Of a stretch of 64,000 nt of DNA, positions 41,264-49,671 are shown piece after piece. The position numbers and the translations under genes were made by a program. Numbering within the stretch: the first letter of the stretch is position 1; each line of letters opens with the position of its first letter. The notes beneath the pieces are model-generated. The model was given only the letters and a program-made list of their open reading frames with translations. It was not told where the DNA came from and did not search any database. Source of the DNA: Tistrella mobilis KA081020-065 (lineage in GTDB: Bacteria > Pseudomonadota > Alphaproteobacteria > Tistrellales > Tistrellaceae); the NCBI RefSeq assembly GCF_000264455.2, contig NC_017958.1, positions 310,001 through 374,000 of the forward strand, given 5' to 3'.

Positions 41264-43164
41264 ACCGCCCAGCAGCCGCAGCCGACGGCCCCCCAGAAGC
41301 CGGCCAGATCGCCGTCCTGCACCGGCAGGGAAGCGGCGCGCGGACGGGCATGGGCATGGCCGTGGATGCCGCAGGCGCCGGCACAGCAGCTGCCGGCCGC
41401 GGCGACCGAGCGGTCGATGCCCTCGGCCGCCATCGCCGCCTTGCGCTGCTTCATCTGGTCCAGCGCATAGCGCCTGGTCGGCGCCCAGTCGGGGCTGACC
41501 GGCAGCGGCGGCGGCGCCAGCCGGTCGAAGGGGCCGGCGCCATGCACGATCCGGCCGCCGACGATGGTCAGCAGGCTTTCGATCCCGGCGATCGCCTCGT
41601 CGGCGACCGTCATCAGATCCTCGGACAGCACCGCCAGATCGGCGAACTGCCCGGCCTGGATCCGGCCCTTCTTGCCTGCTTCGGTCGAGAACCAGGCCGA
41701 GCCCTCGGTCCACATGCGAAGCGCCTCCAGCCGCGAGGGTCGGGTCGAGGGCGGGTAGAGCTGCAGACCGCCCACCGTCCGCCCGCCGATCAGCCAGGCG
41801 AGCGCCGTCCAGGGATTGTAGCTGGCCACCCGGGTCGCATCGGTGCCGCCGCCGACCGGCAGGCCCATATCCAGCATCCGGCGCACCGGCGGCGTGGCCT
41901 CGGCGGCGCGGGCGCCATAGCGATCGACGAAGGCCTCGCCCTGAAAGGCCATGCGGTGCTGGACCGCAATGCCGCCGCCCAGCGCCGCGATCCGCTCCAG
42001 ATTGCGCGGGGTGACCGTCTCGGCATGGTCGAAGAACCAGTGCAGCCCGTCGAAGGGGATCTCGCGGTTCACCCGCTCGAACACGTCGAGCGCGCGGCCG
42101 ATGCTTTCATCATAGGTGGCGTGCAGGCGGAAGGGCCAACGATTGGCGACCAGCACCCGCACCACCTGCTCCAGCTGACCCTCCATCTCGGACGGCAACT
42201 CGGGGCGCGGCATGAAGAAGTCTTCGAAATCGGCGGCCGAAAACACCAGCATCTCGCCGGCACCGTTGTGGCGGAACCAATCGCCGCCATCGCCCGGCGT
42301 CACCTGGGCGGCCCAGTTCACGAAATCCTCTGTCTCGGCGCCCGGACGCTGGGTGAAGAGGTTGTAGGCGATGCGCAGCGTCAGCTGGTCGTTCTCGGCC
42401 AGCCGGCGGATGATGGCGTAGTCGTCCGGATAGTTCTGAAAGCCGCCGCCGGCATCGATCACGCTGGTGACGCCCAGCCGGTTCAGCTCACGCATGAACT
42501 GGCGGGTGGAGTTGATCTGATCCTCCGGCTCCAGCTTCGGCCCGCGGGCGAGCGTCGCATAAAGGATCGCCGCATTGGGCTTCGCCAGCAACAGACCGGT
42601 CGGCTCGCCATGGGCATCACGCTGGATCTCACCGCCCGGCGGTTCCGGCGTGTCACGGGTATAGCCCACCGCGCGGAGTGCCGCCCGGTTCAGCAGCGCC
42701 CGGTCGTAGAGATGCAGGATGAAGACCGGCGTGTCGGGGGCCGCCGCATTGATCTCGTCCAGCATCGGCAGCCGCTTCTCGCGGAACTGGTACATGGTGA
42801 ACGAGCCCACCACCCGCACCCATTGCGGGGCAGGCGTCACCCGCGCCTGCGCCTTCAGCAGGGCCAGCGCGTCGTGAACGCTCTCGATCCCCTCCCAGCG
42901 CAGCTCCATGTTGTAGTTCAGCCCGCCGCGGATCAGATGGGTGTGGCTGTCATTGAGCCCCGGGATCACCCGCCGGCCGCCCAGATCGATCACCCGGGTC
43001 TCGGGGCCGGTCGTCACCGCCAGATCCTGGCGGCGGCCGACGGCCAGAATGCGGCCGTCGGCGATTGCAACCGCATCCGCCTCAGGGTTGGCGGGGTTAA
43101 GCGTGGTGACCCGGCCATTGACCAGCAGCAGGTCGGGCATCGGTGATCCGCTGGATGCAGACAT
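41260..43164 (-). CDS. YtcJ-like amidohydrolase
   Basis: A 634-residue member of the amidohydrolase superfamily (YtcJ group). Residues 10-60 and the C-terminal part form the beta-sandwich, with LLLVNGRVTTLNPANPEADA and RVIPGLNDSHTHLIRGGLNY carrying the first metal histidines. GLHWFFDHAETV and LPVGGGTDATRV give the later ligands. The end (SCCAGACGIHGHAHARP, then FWGAVGCGCWAV) is rich in Cys and His, a tail seen in other family members. GGAGGA precedes ATG 43164. It follows the XapX gene, and both face an AraC regulator. Confidence 0.9.
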   Translation of the reverse strand: MSASSGSPMPDLLLVNGRVTTLNPANPEADAVAIADGRILAVGRRQDLAVTTGPETRVIDLGGRRVIPGLNDSHTHLIRGGLNYNMELRWEGIESVHDALALLKAQARVTPAPQWVRVVGSFTMYQFREKRLPMLDEINAAAPDTPVFILHLYDRALLNRAALRAVGYTRDTPEPPGGEIQRDAHGEPTGLLLAKPNAAILYATLARGPKLEPEDQINSTRQFMRELNRLGVTSVIDAGGGFQNYPDDYAIIRRLAENDQLTLRIAYNLFTQRPGAETEDFVNWAAQVTPGDGGDWFRHNGAGEMLVFSAADFEDFFMPRPELPSEMEGQLEQVVRVLVANRWPFRLHATYDESIGRALDVFERVNREIPFDGLHWFFDHAETVTPRNLERIAALGGGIAVQHRMAFQGEAFVDRYGARAAEATPPVRRMLDMGLPVGGGTDATRVASYNPWTALAWLIGGRTVGGLQLYPPSTRPSRLEALRMWTEGSAWFSTEAGKKGRIQAGQFADLAVLSEDLMTVADEAIAGIESLLTIVGGRIVHGAGPFDRLAPPPLPVSPDWAPTRRYALDQMKQRKAAMAAEGIDRSVAAAGSCCAGACGIHGHAHARPRAASLPVQDGDLAGFWGAVGCGCWAV

Positions 43165-43192
43165 GGGCTGTGATCCTCCGGTTGGGCGGGCA

Positions 43193-43483
43193 TCAGGCGG
43201 GACGGGAGGGGTCGGATGCAGGATCATCGCGCCCCTCGGTCTTCGACGCCTGCCGGGGCAGATCGCCGAAGATGTGCGGGGTGCATTCCTGGCGCATCCA
43301 CGACAGGGTGATGCCCTCGCCGCCGAGCGCGCGCTTCGCGATCGGCACCACCTGCTCGCCGATCAGAATACCCAGAAGTCCGAGCAAAGCGATGACCGGC
43401 GGCGCGGGCGAGCGCACATTCAGCAGACCGTAGATCACGCCGACCAGCAGGCCGGCACCGAGGGAGAGAACATAGATCTTCAT
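43193..43483 (-). CDS. XapX domain (DUF1427) small membrane protein
   Basis: A 96-residue protein with two membrane helices and the XapX/DUF1427 pattern: KIYVLSLGAGLLVGVIYGLL, NVRSPAPPVIALLGLLGILI, GEQVVPIAKR. The C-terminal 30 residues are a polar extension. XapX proteins are often encoded beside amidohydrolases and AraC regulators, as here. Function is unknown. The RBS CGGAGG fixes the ATG at 43483. Confidence 0.88.
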   Translation of the reverse strand: MKIYVLSLGAGLLVGVIYGLLNVRSPAPPVIALLGLLGILIGEQVVPIAKRALGGEGITLSWMRQECTPHIFGDLPRQASKTEGRDDPASDPSRPA

Positions 43484-43633
43484 GGCGCTGCGGCCTCCGG
43501 CCCGCAAGGTCTTTGGCGGTGCCGTCAAGCGCACCGCAATCAGCGCCAGCTTCCCGCCATCGGCCTGATGCGTCTTTCACCGGATTGCTTTAATTCTTAG
43601 CCGCAGATTGCTGTCCGGCGAGGGAGGGCGGAG

Positions 43634-44530
43634 ATGGGCGTCCACGCCTTCGATGAGGAACCCGCGCATCTGGCGCTCTATCGCCGGCTGGGTGCCACGG
43701 TCGCGACCAGCCCTGTGGGGGTGGCCGAGCGCTGGAATGCCCCGGTCAGCCGCCAGGTCGCCCGTCTGGGCGAGGCGACCGACTTCCCCGGCGTCGATCA
43801 CTACGTGCTGACCATCCAGATCGCCGGCCCCGTGGTCCGCCGGGTCGACCGGCCGGTTACCGACGAAGCCGGGCGCGACGGCACCGTGTCATTGCAGGTT
43901 CCCGGCAGCGGCGGACGGTTTCGCGCCGAGGCGGCGGCCCCGGTCGACTACGCCCATCTCTATTTCCGCCAGTCATTGCTGGACGAGGTCGATGACGGCC
44001 ATGGCGGCCGGCGGGGTGCCGGACGGCTGGCCGATTTCTTCGGCCGGCCGGATGGCGAGCTGCCGGGCCAGGTGACGACCTATCTGACCCGCGCCTTCGA
44101 CACGACCGATCCGCCCGGCCCGATCGAGATGGATTCGCGCGCCTATCTGATCGCCCTCGACCTGCTGCGCCGCCACAGGGCTGCGCCGGTCGCGGATCCG
44201 GAGCGGGCCGGTCTGCCGGGTGGGCGGCTTGCCCGGGTACACGGCCTGATCATGGACCGGCTGCACGAGCCGATCCGTCTGTCGGATCTGGCCAGCGCCG
44301 CCGGCCTCACCCCCTATCATTTCGCCCGCAGCTTCCGCGGCGAGACCGGAGAGACCCCGCTCGCCTATGTCATGCGGCTGCGGCTCGAAAGGGCCCGCGA
44401 CCTTCTGACCCGCACCCGGCTGCCGATCGCCGAGATCGCCGCCGCCACCGGCTTCGCCAGCCAGGCCCATCTCACCACCCGCTTCCGGCGCGCCTTCGGC
44501 ATCACCCCCGCCCGGTTCCGCGAGGGCTGA
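43634..44530 (+). CDS. AraC-family transcriptional regulator
   Basis: A 298-residue regulator with an N-terminal effector-binding half (residues 1-190) and a C-terminal AraC double helix-turn-helix (195-298): RLSDLASAAGLTPYHFARSF, then GETPLAYVMRLRLERARDLL, IAEIAAATGFASQAHLTTRF and FRRAFGITPARFR. It diverges from the XapX/amidohydrolase pair across a 150-base gap and is likely their activator. Effector unknown. Confidence 0.92.
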   Translation: MGVHAFDEEPAHLALYRRLGATVATSPVGVAERWNAPVSRQVARLGEATDFPGVDHYVLTIQIAGPVVRRVDRPVTDEAGRDGTVSLQVPGSGGRFRAEAAAPVDYAHLYFRQSLLDEVDDGHGGRRGAGRLADFFGRPDGELPGQVTTYLTRAFDTTDPPGPIEMDSRAYLIALDLLRRHRAAPVADPERAGLPGGRLARVHGLIMDRLHEPIRLSDLASAAGLTPYHFARSFRGETGETPLAYVMRLRLERARDLLTRTRLPIAEIAAATGFASQAHLTTRFRRAFGITPARFREG

Positions 44531-44658
44531 GCCGGCCTGCCACCGCATCGCCGCGATTGCGCCGGCCCGCGCCAGCCGCTATCTTGCCGCCCTTGCACGG
44601 GATCCCCGCGGCCGGGGGTTCCGATGGTCATCTGCCTTGAGAGACGGGGATACGATCC

Positions 44659-44910
44659 ATGACCGAGGTCGGCGGCATCGCGGGCGACGTGCTGCGCTCG
44701 TATATCGAGCGGATCGAGCGGCTGGAGGAAGAGAAGGCCGGCATCGCCGCGAACATCCGCGAGATCTTCGCCGAAGCCAAGGGCAACGGCTTCGATACCA
44801 AGGTGATGCGCCAGGTGCTCAAGCTCCGCAAGATGGAGCCGCACGATGTCGCGGAGCAGGACGAACTGCTCGAACTCTACAAGCGCGCCCTGGGCATGCC
44901 GATCGGCTGA
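44659..44910 (+). CDS. gapR: GapR-like nucleoid protein (DUF2312)
   Basis: An 83-residue coiled-coil protein of the DUF2312/UPF0335 family. In Caulobacter GapR binds overtwisted AT-rich DNA ahead of polymerases. Visible family sequence: LRSYIERIERLEEEKAGIAA, NIREIFAEAKGNGFDTKVMR and KLRKMEPHDVAEQDELLELY. It is essentially restricted to alphaproteobacteria, which supports the taxonomic call. Stand-alone, with a strong terminator. Confidence 0.93.
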   Translation: MTEVGGIAGDVLRSYIERIERLEEEKAGIAANIREIFAEAKGNGFDTKVMRQVLKLRKMEPHDVAEQDELLELYKRALGMPIG

Positions 44911-44930
44911 GCCCCCGGCGACGGAATTCG

Positions 44931-44974
44931 AACGGGCGCCGCCTCTTCATCGAGGCGGCGCCCGTTTTCGTTCC
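44931..44974 (+). terminator. Intrinsic terminator of gapR
   Basis: A perfect 15-bp stem (44931-44945 with 44952-44966) with loop TTCATC, followed by TTCGTT. It lies 20 bases after the gapR stop. Confidence 0.85.
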
Positions 44975-45040
44975 ACAGGCGGCAGGCTATGCTCTCACCC
45001 CGGGGGCGACACGGTCCCCGGATCAGAGGGAGACGACGCC

Positions 45041-45385
45041 ATGGCCCTGCTCACCATGCTCGAGATCGACGGCATAGAGCCGGAACGCTCCACCCCCAAC
45101 CCCGCCAATGTGCTGGAGGGCACGCCGGTCTTCCGCACCTGGAGCGTGGAAGAGCGGCCCGACGGCCTCGCCGCCGGACTCTGGGAGGCAACGCCCGGCA
45201 AATGGCGCTTCGTCAGCGATTGCTGGGAATACTGCCGCATCCGCTCGGGGCTTTCGATCATCACCGAGGATGGCGGCACCGCCCGCCGGGTCGGCCCCGG
45301 CGATGCCGTCATCCTTCAGGAGGGCTTTACCGGCACCTGGGAAGTGGTGGAGACCACGCTCAAGGACTATGTGGTCAAGACCTGA
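45041..45385 (+). CDS. Cupin-domain protein (DUF861/EutQ-like)
   Basis: A 114-residue single cupin barrel. PVFRTWSVEERPDGLAAGLW, ATPGKWRFVSDCWEYCRIRS and GPGDAVILQEGFTGTWEVVE correspond to the DUF861 cupin group. Such proteins are often small sugar- or ureidoglycolate-binding enzymes, but the usual metal histidines are not seen, so enzymatic activity is uncertain. An AGAGGGAGA site precedes the ATG. Its end overlaps the convergent DoxX gene by eleven bases. Confidence 0.82.
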   Translation: MALLTMLEIDGIEPERSTPNPANVLEGTPVFRTWSVEERPDGLAAGLWEATPGKWRFVSDCWEYCRIRSGLSIITEDGGTARRVGPGDAVILQEGFTGTWEVVETTLKDYVVKT

Positions 45386-45851
45386 CCCGCGCCGGTCGCA
45401 AACGGGTCGCGATCACCCGATCCAGCGCCAGCCGCCCCGGCCCCGCCAGGGCGATGACCAGCCCGGCCAGGATCCATGGGATCTGTTCGGCCGGCTGTGA
45501 AATGCCGTTCTCCAGCCCCTGGGGCGTCTGACCCACCACCAGCAGGATGGTAGCCGACATCACCGCGAGGCCCAGCCCCGCGAGCCGGCCGGCGAGCCCT
45601 ACCGCCAGCAATACCGGCAGGGTGAGTTCGGCCGTGGTGGTCAGCAGCGCTGCGATCCACGGATCGACACCCGGCAGCGGGTGGATGTCGCCGAACAGAA
45701 AGGTCTGGGTCGACCAGCGCTCCACCCTGAGCATGCCGGTGTGGAAAAACGGCCAGGCCAGCCAGAGCCGGAGCGCCGCCAGCAGACCGGCCGCGATCCA
45801 GCCGTCGCCGGCCCCGGGCAAGCGGTAATAGCCCTGCAGGATACGTCGCAT
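45375..45851 (-). CDS. DoxX family membrane protein (bufferin operon, BufD-like)
   Basis: A 158-residue protein with four membrane helices and the DoxX pattern (LRLWLAWPFFHTGMLRVERW, AELTLPVLLAVGLAGRLAGL). It is the last gene of the operon DUF2282-DUF692-DUF2063-DoxX, the composition of bufferin clusters, where a DoxX protein commonly occupies this place. Its role there is not known; a redox or membrane function in copper handling is a guess. Confidence 0.85.
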   Translation of the reverse strand: MRRILQGYYRLPGAGDGWIAAGLLAALRLWLAWPFFHTGMLRVERWSTQTFLFGDIHPLPGVDPWIAALLTTTAELTLPVLLAVGLAGRLAGLGLAVMSATILLVVGQTPQGLENGISQPAEQIPWILAGLVIALAGPGRLALDRVIATRLRPARVRS

Positions 45852-45869
45852 GGGGAGATCCTTCGATGA

Positions 45870-46637
45870 TCAGGCAGCAGGGCCGAGCGCGCCCGCGGAT
45901 ATCAGCCCGCCCAGCGCCGCCGGCAGGTCGAGATCGGGGCGGCGCTCCAGTGCCAGCGCGACCACGGCGGCAAGCGCCGGCACCTCGCCCCGGTCGTTCG
46001 GACGGAATAATCCGGCCAGAATGCCGGTCCCGGCGGGCATGAGGCGGTGAACCGGCAGGCCGGACGGACCACGCACCACCAGCACGCAGTCCGGCCCGCG
46101 CTCCACCGCTTCGGCCAGATCCATGGCGGCATCCGGCTGATGGGCCGCCCAGATCGCCTGGACCGGCCAGGGCGCATCGACCACCCGGGCCGAAGGCCGG
46201 AGCGCCAGGCGCGTCGGCGAGGCCTCGCCGGGGTGAAAGACCGGGGTCTCGGGCGCAAACCAGACCGCCAGCCGCGCCCATTCCAGCCGCGCCACCCAGG
46301 AGACCGCCGGCCAGAGATCGGCCTCTGCCGCCAGTTGGTCGGGGAAATCGGCGCCCCAGGCCGACAGCTGCGGTACGGCCGGCGGGTGATCACGCAGATA
46401 TGTGCGGGCGAAGATGGCGAATGCGGCGTCGCCGATCATCATCCGGGTGACCGGAAACGCCGCGGCCAGCGCCTCGATCGCCGCGCCCGCGGCATTGCGG
46501 CGATGTACCGCCAGCCGGCGCTGCAGGGCGGCGGCGGACCAGCGGGGATCGGCCCAGCCGGCAACGGCCGCCGGGTCGACCGGCGCCCGGCCAAGCGCCA
46601 TCGCCGCCATCCGGTCCTGAAAATCGCCGAGGCTCAT
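45870..46637 (-). CDS. bufC: DUF2063 protein, BufC-like partner of the DUF692 enzyme
   Basis: A 255-residue DUF2063 protein. Residues 3-100 form the N-terminal domain that binds the precursor leader in bufferin and TglI/MbnC-like systems (LQRRLAVHRRNAAGAAIEAL, AAAFPVTRMMIGDAAFAIFA, then RTYLRDHPP). The C-terminal half is a looser domain. Its start overlaps the DUF692 gene stop by ATGA, which fits a stoichiometric BufB-BufC complex. It probably recruits the precursor peptide. Confidence 0.88.
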   Translation of the reverse strand: MSLGDFQDRMAAMALGRAPVDPAAVAGWADPRWSAAALQRRLAVHRRNAAGAAIEALAAAFPVTRMMIGDAAFAIFARTYLRDHPPAVPQLSAWGADFPDQLAAEADLWPAVSWVARLEWARLAVWFAPETPVFHPGEASPTRLALRPSARVVDAPWPVQAIWAAHQPDAAMDLAEAVERGPDCVLVVRGPSGLPVHRLMPAGTGILAGLFRPNDRGEVPALAAVVALALERRPDLDLPAALGGLISAGALGPAA

Positions 46638-47494
46638 GGCCGCACCCGATCGATGGCGAGATCGGCCCGCGCCGCCTCGGCGATCAGCACCGTCCAGGGC
46701 GGCAGATCGGTGTCGCGTTCCAGCAGAACCGGCACCGGCCCGGTCGCCACCAAAGCCTGATCGAGCAGATCCCAGACCGGATCCGCCACCGCATGGCCGT
46801 GATCGTCGATCAGCAGCGTCGGGGCCGCAGGGTCGTCGGGATCCGGCTCCACCGCATGGCCGGCGATGTGGATCTCGCCCACCGCCGCAAGCGGCATCGC
46901 CGCCAGCCAGGCACGCGCATCCCCGCCCAGATTATGGGCGCTGACCGCGATGTTGTTGACGTCGAGCAGCAGGCCGCAGCCGGTCTGCCGGACCAGGGCG
47001 GTCAGGAAGGCCGGCTCGTCCATCTCACCGGCCAGCGGCAGATAGGTGGACGGGTTCTCGATCAGCAGCGGCCGCTTCAACGCATCCTGAATGCGGCAGA
47101 CATTGTCTGCCAGACTGCGCAAGGCCCCCGTCGTCATCGGCAGCGGCAGCAGGTCGTCGATCCAGCCGGCCGGTGTCCGGCACCAGGCGGCGTGTTCCGA
47201 TACCAAGACCGGGTCCAGCCGGCGGACCAGATCGACCAGCCGCGCCAGATGATCGGCATCGATGCCGCCGGCACTGCCGGGCGACAGGCCGACGCCATGG
47301 ATCGAGACCGGCAGATCCGCCCGCAGCCGTTCAAGATCCCGCAGCCGCGGATGCGACCCGGCACCCGGGTGCGCGGGCATGAAGGTCTCGGCATGGATCT
47401 CCACCCAGCCGGGCCTGGCGGCGGTTCCCGACAGAAGGCCGGGGAGGTGCGGCGGGCGCAGGCCGATCCCTGCGATCGCATTGGTGCCTGCCAT
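46634..47494 (-). CDS. bufB: DUF692 multinuclear iron enzyme (BufB-like)
   Basis: A 286-residue TIM-barrel iron enzyme of the MbnB/TglH/BufB family, which oxidises cysteine residues in a precursor peptide (to thiooxazoles in bufferins). Conserved blocks: GIGLRPPH at the start, VEIHAETFM with ligands, SIHGVGLSPGSAGG, VSEHAAW, LIENPSTY, LLLDVNNIAVSAHN, GEIHIAGHA and the late DDHGHAV. All usual His/Asp/Glu ligand positions seem present. It follows the DUF2282 precursor gene directly and is coupled to the DUF2063 gene. Confidence 0.92.
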   Translation of the reverse strand: MAGTNAIAGIGLRPPHLPGLLSGTAARPGWVEIHAETFMPAHPGAGSHPRLRDLERLRADLPVSIHGVGLSPGSAGGIDADHLARLVDLVRRLDPVLVSEHAAWCRTPAGWIDDLLPLPMTTGALRSLADNVCRIQDALKRPLLIENPSTYLPLAGEMDEPAFLTALVRQTGCGLLLDVNNIAVSAHNLGGDARAWLAAMPLAAVGEIHIAGHAVEPDPDDPAAPTLLIDDHGHAVADPVWDLLDQALVATGPVPVLLERDTDLPPWTVLIAEAARADLAIDRVRP

Positions 47495-47540
47495 ATCACC
47501 GCACCTCCTGCCGGATGGATCATTTCGCCTTGTGGAACAC

Positions 47541-47828
47541 TCAGCTCTTCTTCGGGTTCATGCCCTTGAAGGGTTCCAGCATGCCACCCATGCCGACGCA
47601 GCTGCCCTTGGCCACCGCCTTCCAGTCGGCGCCGTCGTAATCGGCCTTGGACATGCCGGCACAGGAATGGGTGCCCGCGGCATTGGCGCAGTCGTTCTGG
47701 CCCGCCTTCGAGATGCCATAGCACTTCTCGGTCTCGGCGGCCGTGGCCGGAACGGTGGCGAGGGTCACGGCGGCCAGCGACATGGCGGCGGCGATGGCGG
47801 CGGTGACGTTGTCGATACGCATGGTCAT
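47541..47828 (-). CDS. bufA: DUF2282 bufferin-type precursor (BufA1-like)
   Basis: A 95-residue exported precursor. The ATG at 47828 (RBS GGGAGCAGGA) starts a signal peptide (1-30, cleavage near ATA-AE). The mature part has four cysteines at 36, 47, 56 and 77 in [25 protein letters not shown] and GSCVGMGG, the expected BufA1 layout. In described bufferins two central cysteines become thiooxazoles and the product chelates copper in the periplasm. Followed by bufB, bufC and DoxX in the same direction. Confidence 0.88.
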   Translation of the reverse strand: MTMRIDNVTAAIAAAMSLAAVTLATVPATAAETEKCYGISKAGQNDCANAAGTHSCAGMSKADYDGADWKAVAKGSCVGMGGMLEPFKGMNPKKS

Positions 47829-48327
47829 CGGATCCTGCTCCCTCTCGATCGGGCGGCGATGCCGGTCCCCCCTGGAACCCGTCCGCATCCCTGCCGTCCT
47901 TGAGACGAGCATAGTCAGGATACGGGCCCGGCCGCCAATCACCCTCCGCATCCTCGTCTTCACGATTTCGTGCGCCCCGCGTGACGCCCGCCGGGTCGAC
48001 AGCCCGGGAGAATTCTCCGCAAGAAAAAACACCTTTAAGTTGTGTGAATAAATCAAGACACCATAGAAGGGCGCAGGGCGATTGCACCCTTCATACGTGT
48101 GTCTTCTGCGGCCTGAAGATGAATGACGCGTGATGAAATATCGTCGTTAAGTTTCAGTTCATGATTCGATCCCTCCCTCTCCCCATGTAGCTTAGAGCGA
48201 GCCCGCGTCCATGGACGCAGCTCCGGATTGCGAACATCGGGCAGAACGCGCCGATGACCGCCCGGTTGCGCGAGAAACGCGCCCACCATTGTCCGGATCC
48301 CCGGACCTGTCCCTCAGGAGAAGACAC
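47829..48327. promoter_or_regulatory. Divergent regulatory region of the bufferin operon and cqsA
   Basis: Five hundred bases without a convincing gene. Bases 48020-48150 are AT-rich and probably hold the divergent promoters. Two perfect palindromes stand out: GGAGAATTCTCC at 48007-48018 on the bufferin side, and GCGTCCATGGACGC at 48205-48218, about 110 bases before the cqsA start. Either could be an operator. The leader of cqsA (48219-48327) has an AGGAG site at its end. Confidence 0.5.
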
Positions 48328-49608
48328 ATGCTCACCAACGACATCGCCACCGTCCGCACCGCCGCCGTCGACAGCCTGCACCGCACCCTGTCGGGCCCCC
48401 AGCCCTTTGCGGCGGCGCAGCCCCGCAGCCAGGGCGGGCTCGCCCCCGAACTGCCGGGCCTGCAGCGCCGCATGGCGGAATGGAAGGCCGAGTACCCCGA
48501 GCATCATGTCACGGTTGGCCGCGCGCCGCAGGCCGGATCCATCATGCTGGCCAATAACGATTATCTCTCGCTCGCCGATGACGGCCGGATCATCGGCGCG
48601 CTCCGCGCCGCCCTCGACGACGTGAAGACCGAGACCTTCATGTCGGGCGTGTTCGTGCAGTTCCTCGACGCGCAGGGCGCCTATGAGCGCGAGATGGCCC
48701 GGTTCCTGGGCTCGGAAGGTGTTGCCCTCTGCCAGTCGGGCTGGGCCGCCAATGACGGGCTGATCCAGGCGATCGCCGATGCCGACACCCCGGTCTATGT
48801 CGATCTTTACGGCCATGCCTCGCTCTGGCAGGGCATCCACAGCGCCGGCGCGAAGCCGCGGCCCTTCCGCCACAACAACATGACCCATCTGCGCAGCGTG
48901 ATCGCCAAGAACGGCCCGGGCGTGATCCTGGTCGATTCGGTCTACAGCACCAGCGGCGACCTCTGCCCGCTCGACCAGCTCTGCGATCTGGCGGAAGAGA
49001 CCGGCTGCATGCTGGTGGTGGATGAAAGCCATGGTGTCGGCGTGTTCGGTCCCCAGGGCTCGGGCCTCGTCACCGCCATGGGGCTGGAGCATCGGGTGCA
49101 TTTCCGCACCTTCAGCCTGTCCAAAGCCATGGTCGGCCGCGGCGGCATCGTCGCCGGCACGAAGAAGACGCTGGAGTATTTCCGCTACACCTCGCGGCCG
49201 GCGATCTTCAGCTCCACGGTTCTGCCGCACGAGATCGCCGGCTTCCGCGCCACGCTCGACGTGATCCGCGCCGACGAGCACCGGCGGTCGCGGCTCTTCG
49301 CCAACACCGCCTATCTGCGGGCGGGCCTGGCGGAGGTGGGCATCGACGTGGGCTCCAGCCCGGCGCCGATCATCTCGCTGATCGGCGGTGCCGAAGCGAA
49401 GACAGCACGGCTGCGCGACCGGCTGGAGGATCACGGCATCTTCGGCGCGGTGTTCTGCGCGCCGGCCACGCCCAAGGGCCGGTCGCTGGTCCGGCTGACG
49501 GTCAATTCCGGTCTCACCCAGGCCGATCTGGACCGGGTGATCCGGGCGGCGGCGGATTGCCGCGACCTGCTGGTCAGCGACCTGCGCCTCGAACGTGATG
49601 CCGCCTGA
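48328..49608 (+). CDS. cqsA: CqsA-type alpha-hydroxyketone autoinducer synthase
   Basis: A 426-residue PLP enzyme of the alpha-oxoamine synthase family that most resembles Vibrio CqsA and Legionella LqsA, which make CAI-1 type signals from acyl-CoA and SAM or an amino acid. Specific similarities: IMLANNDYLSLADDGRI, ETFMSGVFVQFL, CQSGWAANDGLIQAI, YVDLYGHASLWQGI, FRHNNMTHLRSVIAKNGPG, ILVDSVYSTSGDL, VVDESHGVGVFGP and PAIFSSTVLPHE. The PLP lysine is Lys266 in FSLSKAMVGRGG. The N-terminus is about 40 residues longer than in Vibrio. AGGAG precedes ATG 48328. It is divergent from the bufferin operon and ends at a TTCG hairpin. A CqsS-like receptor is encoded 34 kb away in this window. Confidence 0.88.
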   Translation: MLTNDIATVRTAAVDSLHRTLSGPQPFAAAQPRSQGGLAPELPGLQRRMAEWKAEYPEHHVTVGRAPQAGSIMLANNDYLSLADDGRIIGALRAALDDVKTETFMSGVFVQFLDAQGAYEREMARFLGSEGVALCQSGWAANDGLIQAIADADTPVYVDLYGHASLWQGIHSAGAKPRPFRHNNMTHLRSVIAKNGPGVILVDSVYSTSGDLCPLDQLCDLAEETGCMLVVDESHGVGVFGPQGSGLVTAMGLEHRVHFRTFSLSKAMVGRGGIVAGTKKTLEYFRYTSRPAIFSSTVLPHEIAGFRATLDVIRADEHRRSRLFANTAYLRAGLAEVGIDVGSSPAPIISLIGGAEAKTARLRDRLEDHGIFGAVFCAPATPKGRSLVRLTVNSGLTQADLDRVIRAAADCRDLLVSDLRLERDAA

Positions 49609-49628
49609 TCCGCGGATCCCGACCCGGC

Positions 49629-49650
49629 GGGCGGCCCTTCGGGGCCGCCC
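49629..49650. terminator. TTCG-loop terminator hairpin after cqsA
   Basis: A perfect 9-bp stem GGGCGGCCC / GGGCCGCCC closed by the very stable TTCG tetraloop, between the convergent cqsA and dehydratase genes. No U-tract on the plus strand. Confidence 0.65.
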
Positions 49651-49671
49651 CGATCCGGCAGCAGGCGGCGT

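Noticed and set aside
46634-47494. DUF692 gene as part of a methanobactin or 3-thiaglutamate cluster.
   Set aside because: The precursor has a Sec signal peptide and four cysteines in the DUF2282 pattern, with DUF2063 and DoxX genes. That is the bufferin set; no MbnC or TglB-like gene is present.
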